A DNA stretch of 64,000 nucleotides, from NCBI GenBank assembly GCA_963576565.1, contig OY755039.1, positions 127,456,640 to 127,520,639 on the forward strand, in the 5' to 3' direction. The notes beneath the pieces are model-generated. The model had not been told where the DNA came from. It ran no database searches and saw only the letters and a program-made list of their open reading frames with translations. Position 1 is the first letter of the stretch. Each line of letters opens with the position of its first letter. A program made the translations under genes and the position numbers. Positions 13,401 through 25,400 of this stretch are shown piece by piece. This stretch comes from Aspidapion aeneum (taxonomy: Eukaryota > Arthropoda > Insecta > Coleoptera > Brentidae).

Positions 13401-16400
13401 GATTTATGGGAACGGTTGGGATCCCAAATTAGCAAATGTAGTTCTATAGTTTTCCTGTCGCCTTTAAAACCAGCCAAAACCACAGAACCACCGCAAGTAG
13501 ATCGATGCTGTAGTTATTCTCTTTACTTCTATAAAGTTCTTAAGGCAAGAAAGCGCCACACGGGGAAGCTATATGGAGATTTTTTTCTTCCGCTCTATAG
13601 AGGGTTTTATAAATTGGTTGCCACGCCACCACCAAATAAGCCTTTTCGCTTAAGGGGTATATAAAGATGATAGAAATGCTTCGGCAACCAAGAAAATTGC
13701 AATCTATGGTTTTAAGGAAAGCTGCTAGCAACCTTCTGTTTACTTTTATAAATAATTATTACTTAAGTGAAACTTCTTGCCTATATACGCATTTCGAATC
13801 GAAAATATTGCTAAAACCTTTATAGGCAACATTTTATATCTTTAAATATTTCTAGAAACGAATAGGATACCAAATTACCAAATCTAGTTCTACGATTCGA
13901 TGGATTCGTATCCTTAACCACGGAACCCAGTGTTTCATTAATATGTTGTCACGACCTTTTCATTTAAGGGATATATCTGGAAGAAAGGTTGCAGGAATTC
14001 AACATTGCAACCTATAGTTTAAAAGACAGTAGTTGCCAGCTACTATTTGGCAAGTTATATAGTTATAAATAAAGAACTATTACCGCCTCTTAACTTGATT
14101 ATTTAACCCTTGTTTTTTTCTAATAGGTCCTGTACTTCTAGAAGGTCTAGCCCTAACGTTCGCATATTGTATCTTTTTGATAGGTCCTGTACTTCTAGAA
14201 GATCTAGCCCTAACGTTCGCATACTCGCCGAGTTCGACGGTGTTTGAATACGAAAGTCACGATTTGATAGCGAACGGAGCCGACATCGAGGTCAACATTG
14301 ACAACGTGGAAGAGTACGCGGAACTGACAACGTCGTTTTGCTTGGATAAGGGCGTGTCTAGACAGCTCGAAGCATTTCATCAAGGTAAGAATACCATCCA
14401 ATATGGTAGGGGTCACGCCTGTCTTGGGCGGAGTTTGGGCATCAACGAAGTAGGCAAAGTTGATGATCAAAACAAGGTTCGGAAGTCACGTTAAGCAAAT
14501 GGTCCCGTGTTAAGAGCGTAGATGGCGCTAGCACGATAAAGACCCCTGTACTCGACAAAGGTTATCAGACAAAATTAATACTCCTTGAGAAAAGAAAATT
14601 GCTTACCGTGGGGGTGCTTGGTGTGTCGGCCCGTTGGGCCTTATAGTCTATGGACAAATCGGCCTAAAAGGGGGTTTCGTGTGCAAGTCGTGCCAACTTT
14701 TTGCCGATAAGCCAAGTTTGTTAAGGACACTCCATAGATCAGATTTTGACTTGTTGTCATTCTGGTAAATGCGTTTTTTTAAAGATATGGCCCCCACCAC
14801 TTTTTTTTGCACGATAAAACGATGTATCTTTCTTAGAAATAGTCGTAGAGGATTGCAAAAAATGGCAAATGAATCACTAAACACCCGCAATAAAATAACT
14901 TTCTATTATAGCGTTTTTTTAGAAAAAATAAAATAACTGAATTTTTACTTTTTTTTGTATAGCTAGTAAAGTTTAACCTACATTCTTAATAACACCAAAG
15001 CAAAATTTTTAAAAAAAGTTTAAATAAAAGTTATAGAATGAACATTTTTCTTTAATTTGATGTATATAAGTCTTATATAGATGTATATTTTATATTTATT
15101 TCAATACAAAAACATTTGTTGTCACCAAAACGACTACCGAAGGTGTATTACCGTACGCGGAGGCCTACAAGGCGGCGCGCGATTTTACGCAGCTGAGGCG
15201 TCTAGTAAAACAGGTGATTTCTATTATTATTGTTATCATTGTTTGATGGACATTATCAAACAACGTTGTTATTGTTATAAGACGAACGTTTTTACAATAT
15301 AGTGCAGGTGCTAGAGGTAGTTGAGTATGCAAAATATGAGGACCGCAATTTGACAATGGATCCTTGCTGAGAATAGGTCACAGACTAACGATTTGGATGT
15401 TGCCGGGCAAGTTTTTGGTCCAATATTTTTATCCCCCCTCCTTATATAGTCGTGTTCGAATTTCTAAAAATGTAACTAAGTTGACGCCCTAAGACACCAT
15501 GACATAAAAATGAATCAAAAATGTGTAAAATCTAATTTAAAAATAAAATTATACTAGTTTTTTAAATTTTAGCTGGAAGATCCCCCCAAAACCCCCCAGA
15601 CTCCCCAAATCCTGAAATTTTTAGATTTTTTCAAATTTTCTAAAAAACTAAGCTTACAGTGGGTTACGACTAATGACAAACTCTCCAGCGGCGTCCGTTT
15701 ATTAAGATAGAGTAAATAAATTTAAAAAAGAAACATATTTATTACAGGTTTTACCCCATTTTCTTAAATACCGCACTTGATATCAAAAAATTAAATACAC
15801 ACTTTGTTATAGATAATAAAATTGCGTAAATAAAATCAATTTTGAAAAATCACTAAATTTATCAATTTTTTGCAAGTTTTATCAAATTTTCTCAAAAATT
15901 AAGCTTTTTGGAAAAAAAATTATTTTACTGTTTATTGTAGAAAATAAAATTTCCTTTTTAACAATGTATTAGTCAGTGGGGTTTAATTAATGACAAACCC
16001 ATAAGCGACGTCCGTATATGGGGGTCAATTAAAAAATAAAATAAATAAAATAATTTTTGTCACATGTTTTACCCGATTATCCTAAAAACCAAGCTCTCTA
16101 TCAAAAATTGTGACCTATAGTCGATTATAGACAATAAAATTTCCTTTTAATATTAAATTAAAATAATAGTGTAAGATTTATCTTCAGATTAAAACTTCAC
16201 AGGCCTGTGCAACTAAAATCAATTTTTACAAATCACCAAACAAATTAATTCTGTTACAAGTTTTTTCCAATTTTCTCAGAAACTAAGCTCAATTGACAAA
16301 AATGTGTTTTATACTTTATTGTAGGAAATAAAATTTTATTTTTAACAATGTGTAAGTCAGTGGGGTTTAATTAATGACAAACCCATCAGCGACGTCCGTA

Positions 16401-19400
16401 TATGGGGGTCAATTAAAAAATAAAATAAATAAAATAATTTTTGTCACATGTTTCACCCGATTTTTTTTTGAATATTAAAAAAAAATACATTTTTTAAAAA
16501 GTATTTTTTTAATATATTTTAAATCAAGTAATTTAACCTTTGTTTTATTAAAATCGGATAAAAAATAAAAAAGCCGCCATATTTAAAAAAAGGCGCGACT
16601 ATCACAATGACAATAAGTCAAAACCTGATCTGCTAGGTATGTTAAACAAATTTAAGTTACTTTCAAAAGGTTCTTATGGTTTTCATTAAAAGCATAATTT
16701 TGAAATATACCATAAAGACCCCTATTTTTTCCAGTTATTTGGAAATAACTTAAAAACTAATTAACGCATTTGAACACTTGAACCAGATTTAAATAAATAA
16801 TTAAAATAGCTATCTTTTTTATATAAACTTTTTTTTTCTAACTCTAATAGTTTTAGAAATAAAATAAAAAAAATGACCTTTTTTTTAATTTATTTATTTT
16901 TTTGACAATACAAAAAAATACATATTTTCTGACCAATACATTTTTAAGTAAATTACAAAGCAGGTATTTTAAACTTTGTTCCATGAAAATCGGATCAGAA
17001 ATAAAAAAGTTACAATTTTTTTAAAGATACGCCTTTCCGCCATTTTGAATCCAAATCTTTCAAAAAACGCATTCACCAGAATGACAACAAGTCAAAACCT
17101 GATATATGGGACGCCCTTAACAAAGTTAGTTTATCGGCAGAAAGTTGGCACGACTTGCACACGAAACTTGATTTGTCCATAGACTATCATGTAGTATAAA
17201 TGTTAGAATTAATGAGTTGTGGTTCTCCCGGACACCAAGTGACATTGAGTCAGATTATTTTGGTATCCACCGAATTGAGCTGGAAAATTGTCTGCAATAA
17301 GAAACGAAACGAAAACAATCCAAATATACAGTGGGTCTGTACCGGGTTCTCTACATATAAATATTTATTTTATAGTAGTGCCAAGATGGTCATAAACAAC
17401 AAAATAGAAAATAATTATAATAATTAAAAATTGGTAAAGCACTAGGTAGACCTTATGTTGACAAATTTATTTAATGATTTCAGTCTTGTAAAAAAAAATG
17501 TAGCCTGCACGAAAAAGGGTCAATACAATGGGTGTTGTAAAATCTTAATGTGCGAGTCACCGGAATAAAATCAATCCAGTTCGCATGATGATAATAGATA
17601 CAAAACATTGGTCCTTCATTCAAAATTTTGTAAATGATCACAATATTACCTTGTCTGCAAACTTTTAATGTTAAATGTTTTAGCAATGATGCTGTGGTTT
17701 ATTGAAAAATCATTGTAAATACCTATGTTTGCTCTGAAAGCTCTTCCTTAGTGTTGTTAAAATTAAGTCACCTTTATTCATGACTACTGTTCCTTAAGAG
17801 CTGCTTAAAGAAAAGATACTGGTCACATAATGTTACCCGTCTGGTATAGACATAGCAACTGACAATACCTACAAATGAGCAGAGTGTTTTGATTAAATTT
17901 AAGGTGTCTTTTTGTGTTTTGTGAGTAAATAAAGTAAGAAACAAGTTTTTTATTAATAAAAACTGTAAAAAAACTCTTAAAATAAATAATTTTAAAAAAC
18001 CTTATTGCAAAAGTTAAGGCTAGATTTTGGTTGTTTTGGCACAATGTTTTTGTGAAAAAATATACCTATGTATCGATTACATAAAGATTTGTAAAGAAGA
18101 AAAATAATTTCAAAATAAAGTTCTCTCCTACTTTTTATTACAGTATCTTCGTCTGATTTTCGGGTTAACTGATGTTCACAGCCTGGTAGGTACAGCGCTA
18201 AGGGTAGGATAGGACTGACCAGTATAAGAAAACCCTTGCATTTAAATTAAACTGCACTGCATGATGTAACAAGACGATTTTCCTTTCTGCCTTTATACTT
18301 TACCCTGATTTCAATATAATTTTTAGTCCTTTGGTTGTACCGACGAGGGCACCCAAATTCCATAAAATCGAGTATTACCATCTCGGTTTTTATCATCTTC
18401 CAAATATTTTTCCAAAAATTCAAGAAATTTCATTTTTTTAAATAAATTTTAAAACGCATGACAAAGAAAAATTGATGGCTTTTGACAAAACTATTTTGAG
18501 AAGTACTGGGTTTTGTTGGTTTTCCATAGCTTAAAAATTTGGTTGGTTGAAGCAGCGGCGTTGCCTGATTGGGTCACAAGGTGATCGCATCTAAAAGAAG
18601 AGGAGATTTTTCCTCGGTGCAACAAATTTAAAAATAAGGCATGCTTAAAATTAAAGCATTCCATAGTTAAGAAAGGAAATTTTAAAAGTCGGTGCGATGG
18701 GCCCTTAATATCCTTAAAATAAGACGCTAATGCAGTGGCGGCTCGTGAGTGTTAATACAGGCGGGTCACTTTCGGTCATCTTAAGCTTAGGTCAAAAGTA
18801 TACACAAAAAGCGGCTTAAAACTACTTACGTACCGTTTAGGATGTTACATTTTATTTATTTATTTTTGTTTTTAAATCTGTACTGATTAAATATTCAACA
18901 AAAAAATATTATTTAATTAAAAGATCTGCACAAAAACTAGTTCAATTTTAACGTTCAGATTTGCAATTTTTTTCTGGTATAATAAATATGGGGGGCCCTA
19001 AAATCAGAAATGCCTTCAGCGTACAAAGAAAATCTCTATACGTTGATGGTGCCACGTGCCATAACATAATTATGGCGGCCGTCGATTAATTCGGTGTTTA
19101 TTTTAAATTCCAGGCTTATAGCCCAAATAAATCTAAAATTTCGCCAACGTTGCTTTTTTTATGTGGTTGATTTTCGTATGTTTGCGAAAAATAGAAAGAA
19201 ATGACGACGTGTCTATGTAATTCGACAGTACACAGAATCTAACCCCTGGTTGTAAAGCGACACGAATTACTGGTGGCCTATCTAACAAGATTTGAGCTTG
19301 AGGGGGCAATACGAGGGAGGATCTAAAAGATTCTGCCAATGGAGAATGTTTATTTTGAATACCTATACAGTTTTGATCATAGATTATTAAATTGATTATT

Positions 19401-22400
19401 ACAGACATTTATTCAGGGAGGTCATTGACCAAATGACCTTATGAAGAAGCCGCCACTGCACTACTGTTAACTTGGTATCAAAAATGACACATTTTAATGG
19501 GGAATTGATTATAGAATACTGATTTTGAATTTAATTACTCCCACGACCAAAAGAAATGGACATCACATTTTTTAAAATCTAACTCCAAACCATTGACACC
19601 ACACCAGAGAAATTGATGGAATACCGTCCAAACTATGTAAAATCCTAATTTGGTGACTTTGTATGCATTCAAATATCTCAGATAAAGAAAGGTTAATTGA
19701 ATTTGAAACGAATAGTCGGGCAGAATTAATGTTTTTCTTTTTATATTTCTAGGTTTCTGCAACGTATTCCCAATGGAAAAACTGGCAGCATTTAGTCCTG
19801 ATGAAATTTCGGCGATGATGTGCGGAAACCAGAGCCCTGAATGGACAAGGGAAGATTTACTTAACTACACTGAACCCAAGTTAGGATATACCAAGGATAG
19901 GTAAGGAATTGGTATCTTTTACTCATTGTCTTTGTTTAGTACCTTTTAGAAACCAGTTTTCTTCGTAGTTTTACCTATAATAACACCCACCAAGTTCGCG
20001 CACAGTGCTGCACCTTTTTTGTAACAGCTTAAGTCCATGTTTAATATTATCTTGAAAATGTAGGATCTTACTGTTCACTCTATAAAAAAAAACAAGTTCT
20101 TATTAACGTAGGACGCAAACGCCTCGTTACCGATAGTTTTTCAGATGGAATGATTTCTTTTCTCCCTACGAAGTTTTTGGCTGTTTGCCGCTGGGAGACG
20201 AATTTTCTGTTTTGTTTGTTAATTCTCTGCTGAGATACTGAAATGATACTTATAAATCCTTCGTAAGTTAATATAAAACATATGAAACTTTGAAGGGGAC
20301 CTCCGCTCGGGCTAAAACAATTTTGCCTTTGATTAGGCCCAGTCTAGGTTTTCTTCAATGTACAGGGTGTCCCAAATTGGGCACTTTTAGGTGGTTTAAG
20401 GTACTTCTAGGGGAGACAGAGAAATACTGACCACGCATTGCGAGGCTCAAATTTCAAGAGAAGACTTATAGTGAAAACCGCATTTTGAAATACCGTCTCG
20501 TCTTTGAGCTACGGGGGCTTTTTGAAAAGTCTGCATTTTGGAAGGGGGTCTATAACTTCGTTATTAGTGGAAATTTTTATTTAGGGTAAATTGCAATTTT
20601 ATAGACTTTGTCACGAGGAATTCACCCGCTAAATTAAATTTTAACTGTCACTTTTAGTTTTTGAGATATGACATAAAGTTGCATTTTTTCTTATGGAATG
20701 GCCTATAGTTTAATTAATTTTCGAATTCGCCATTGAATTATTTTTAAAATGACGTATCATATGTCATTGTTTGATTGAGCGGTTTAGGAGATATTCAGCT
20801 TTTTCACTTATTTCTAGTGCGCTATGATTTCCTGCTGAGGCAGGTCAAGGCACTCCAGTATTTTTATTATTTTACACAGTAACATTTTAACATGTCATAC
20901 TTTTCATCGTTTTGATACATATTTCAAAATAAAATTAAAAACGCTTTTGTGCAAAATAATTTTACATCAAAGCGTAATGTCAAATTGTTTCATCAATTGA
21001 AAACAATGACAACGCGCCAAGACGCAAGGCCAACTTGATTTGCATAGTATAAGACAACAAAACTAAGTAGGATTTGACCAGAACGCTTTCATGTCAATGG
21101 CGCATGACGTCATTCAACGCACACTAGATAAAAATAAAAAACTTTAATTATCTCCGAAATCGCTTAATCAAACTATGACATATGTTACATCATTTTGAAA
21201 AGAATTAAATGACCCATTCGAAAATTATTTAAAATATAGGTCATTCCATAAGAAAAAATGCAACTTTATGTCATATCTCAAAAACTAAAAGTGACTGTTA
21301 AAATTTAATTTAGCCGGTGAATTCCTCGTGACAAAGTCTATAAAATTGCAATTTACTCTAAATCAAAATTTCTACTAATAACGAAGTTATAGACCCTCTT
21401 CCAAAATGCAGATATATTTACTTCACGTCGACCCAAGCGCACGTGTTTCACATCACTCATCCTAAAGTATCGCATTTTTAGTGATTTATTGGCTTGAAAA
21501 TTGTGATTCTCTGAGAACCATACCATCAGATGGTCTAGCACATTGGTGAGTTGAAAAAATTACTGTAGCTGTTCCACAATACTGTAAATTAGCCCTTTAA
21601 TGAAATTCCCGCCATAAAATTCCACGATGTCATCTCGCAGCTGTGGTGTTTGCGACACGTCAACACGCAAGCCATCTCTCTCTTGCGAAGGGGTTTGCAA
21701 GAGAAAATATCACGCAGATTGTTTGCGTATACCAAACGATTCAGTAGCAGTAATACAGAGTGTACCAGGGCTAACTTGGAAATGTCCCACGTGCCGTAAC
21801 CTACCTGCCGAAACTTTTACAGCTAACTTGGAAGGTCGTATTGAAGCACAACTCAACTCGGTGAAACAATCAATTGTAGAGGAATTATTTGCAAAAATTG
21901 ATCAAAAGCTCCAGGATGTCAGTCCTCAAACAATCAGCGAACCCAGGTATTCTGACGTTCTTAAGAATCAATTTCGTTCTAATATTATCATCAAACCGAA
22001 AGTTACAAATCAGAACAATACGCAAACAAAGAGCGATATTCTCCATAAAATCAAGCCAGACCAAGAAAAAATCCAAATCAATCGGGTAAAGCACATTTCC
22101 AACGGAGGCATCGTACTGTCCACCAACCACAATGATGCCCAACGCATGAAAGATCTTTTTAGCCAAAACTTAGCAGACGATTACGAGGTTCGGGAATCAA
22201 AATCCGTATCGCCGATGGTCAAGATTGTTGGTCTCTCAGCCGAGTACGACAAAGACGTACTATTACGACACCTAAAAACTCAAAATATTTTCTTTAATAA
22301 CTCAGCAGATATAAATATTCTAAAAGTCTGGCCAACCAAAAATAACGCGAACATTTTCCAGATGGTACTGCAAGTAGATATGGTCACACACAAAAAACTA

Positions 22401-25400
22401 ACTGATAAAAAACGCCTTGTAGTTGGTCTTGATTATTGTACCGTTTATGATTCAACTTCTTTATCACGCTGTTTCAACTGCAACAACTTTGGCCACTCAA
22501 AAAAATATTGTCAAAAAGACCCCACCTGCCCTCTCTGCGCTGGGCCACACTTGGTAAACGCGTGTGACAACTCTGCCAATAAATGCTGCGTCAATTGTAA
22601 GCATCTTAAAACCAAATTCGACCTAAACATCGAAATAAATCATGCTTGCTGGAATTATGATGCATGTTACGCTTATAAACAAGCAAACCAAAAATACAAG
22701 TCGGAAATTTTTGGGTCCACCATGTAGCAGCCAACCGCGCTAGCCCCCTCCTTAGTTGAGTTTACTGTTGATCCCCACAATATTTCACTACAGTCGACTG
22801 AGTCTGGTAGGCGCTGTGATATCCTTTCAATTTATTATCAAAACGTACGCGGGCTAAGGACAAAAACAAAAACTATTTTTAATTCCACACTCGCTTGTGA
22901 ATTTGATATCATAGCGTTGACTGAGACTTGGTTGTACCCGGGTATTCACGATACAGAACTTTTTCATTCGGGGTATTGCATCTTTAGATCTGACAGAAAC
23001 TACGATGAAGTAGAACAAAACTTGGGGGGTGGTGTCTTGTTGGCTGTAAGGGAAAATCTACAGACAACGAACCTGGAAATTGAATTGCCTGTATCAATCC
23101 GTGACACAATAGACATAGCTGGAATCAAAGTATCTTTCTCGAACAAACTATCTCTTTATATTTTCCTTGTATATATTCCGCCAGGCAAAATCTCATACAT
23201 ATATGAACAACTTTTTGAATATCTGTCATCCCTGAATTTCCTATATAGTGCTAAAGCAGTCTTTCTCGGAGATTTTAATTACCCTGAATACGTAACCTAC
23301 ATAGAGAGGGATCCTCCTCCCAACAGTAGGTTAACTCACTTGCTGAATTTTATTAATTTTCTTGATTGGCATCAGATTAACACTGTCAAAAATTCTGATA
23401 ATCGACTGCTTGATCTAGTATTAACATCTTCCTCAAACCTCACTTCTGTGCAGAGATGTTATGACATCCTGCTAAACGAGGACAGGTGCCATCCTTCTTT
23501 ATTAATTGACTATAAAATGACCGGTGACAAAAAGGTGAGCAAACTCAAAATTAATGACATCTTTTATAATTTCAAGAGATCTGACTTGAGAAATCTATAT
23601 GCGAGCTTAGCTGAGATTGACTGGCGTGTTTTGGAAACGTCAATGAGGCTATCGAATTATTTTATTACAAATTATACTCCTGTCTAGACACCCACGTGCC
23701 AAAAACATCTAAGTGGCGTAGAAAATATCCTCCCTGGTTTACTTCCCTCATCATACGGTCGATTAAAGAAAAACATAAATACTTTCAAAAACACAAAAAA
23801 AGTCGCAGCGATAATGATTTACTTACATTTCGAGAACTTCGTAATAAAATAAAACGCGATACAGAAACATCATACCGCGAGTATTGCGCTAGACTTGAAG
23901 CGAACCTGACAACTCAACCTGGAAATTTCTGGCGCCTAATACAATCATTGCAGTCGAATAATGGTCTGCCGCAGTGCATGACAGATCACAATGAAGAGAG
24001 TACGACGGATCCCCAGCGCATAGCTGATGCATTTGCTGATTACTTTCAGAGTTCATATACACAATCTCAGCAGCGTACCTCAGTACAAAATAATATTCCT
24101 TCTAACCTTAACTCAAATTTCATTTCACTTAAAAGCTTCAATGAATCTGAGGTATTGCAAGCACTAAAGACCATGAAACCCAAGGCCATTGTCGGTCCCG
24201 ACAAAATTCCTGCATTTTTACTGAAAGATTGTGCATACGTCTTCGCTTACCCCTTAAATTATATTAACGTTTCCTAAATAATTTTTCAGCGATGTTAGTT
24301 CCTTCGATAGACAGCAAGCTTTAAAATGAACTCGCTCAGGGTTTGTAAGAAAAATTACTACGGCCTTTTTTTTATCCCAACTTACCGGTTTCTTGATGTT
24401 TTCTTCCCTGGGTAGGCCTACCTCCTCGTCTTTGGTTGATGGCGTAATCACGGATCACCTCGTGGCGTAATCGTAAGAATCACTCTGTAGTATATTGAAT
24501 TGAATTGAATGGTTTGAGTTATTTTGAGCACAAAATTAAAAAATAAGAAGACGTAGGTATTCTTAAAATGTTTTCAGTCGAGCAGAAAAATTTGTACTTA
24601 TAAAGTATTTTTATATGCACTTTTCGGGATCGCTGCGTCGCGCTCAGTTGAGACAAAAAAAAGGCTTGTTTTTTGCGCGGTCGAATGAAATTAGAAAGCA
24701 ATAGAATCGAAGAAACTAAATGATTGATTGATTCAAAGAAATTAGAATTAAAATTATAACAAATTATAATTATTAATTTATTATTTAAATTTTGGGACGA
24801 CACAATTTTTATATACAGTGGTGTACGGACCATTTTCCGCCCACCAAAATGCACTGCATTTTAGAGATTGTGTTCAATTGGTAATGGGCATAACTTAACA
24901 GCTGGTCTTTTAAAAACACCATCCCCTGTTCTAACCGTTGCTACCCGAACAATTCCGTCAGAACCCGGAAAAGTTTCAATAATGCGTCCCATTGGCCAGT
25001 TTAAAGGAGACACATTATCTTGTTTGATCACAACCAGAGTACCAGGCTTAAGACCTGGAGAAGACTTGTGCCATTTAACTTTCTGATGTAAAGTATGAAG
25101 GTACTCTTTGGACCAGCGAGTCCAAAAATGTTGGTGAATTTTTGTTAAAATTTGCCAACGAGAAAGTCGATTGACGGGAATTGATTCGTAACTAGGCTCT
25201 ATGGGAGCTGCTAGAGACTCCATAGTCAAAAAATGACCCGGTGTGAGAGCTCCAAAATCATTTGGATCGTTGCTAATTGGAGTTAGAGGTCGAGAGTTGA
25301 TAATTGCTTCGATTTGAGTAAAAACTGTGTAGAGTTCTTCATAGCTCAGAACTTGATCTCCGAGAACACGTACTAAATGTGTTTTTACAGATTTGATATT

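Larger units (their letters stand above)
14643..17187. mobile_element. 2.5-kb element bounded by ~145-bp inverted repeats
   Basis: The left arm (14643 to about 14790) begins ATAGTCTATGGACAAATC and the right arm (about 17040-17187) ends with its reverse complement. Inside both, the same block pairs: CAAGTCGTGCCAACTTT, TTTTGACTTGTTGTCATTCTGG and AATGCGTTTTTT. A partial third copy lies near 16565-16650. No clear target duplication was seen, so the superfamily is open. Inside lie ~384-bp internal repeats and a pair of exon-like segments. It sits in the HECTD1 intron between exons g and h. Confidence 0.7.

Noticed and set aside
15081..15302. 73-residue + frame [11 protein letters not shown]...
   Set aside because: Runs across the exon-like segment in another frame and reads into intron-like sequence; the alternative frame has splice-compatible continuation.
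24519..24854. Minus-strand frame in the BEL LTR (and its twin at 30798-31112)
   Set aside because: Lies wholly in the LTR and is duplicated only because the LTRs are identical; low-complexity, no motif.
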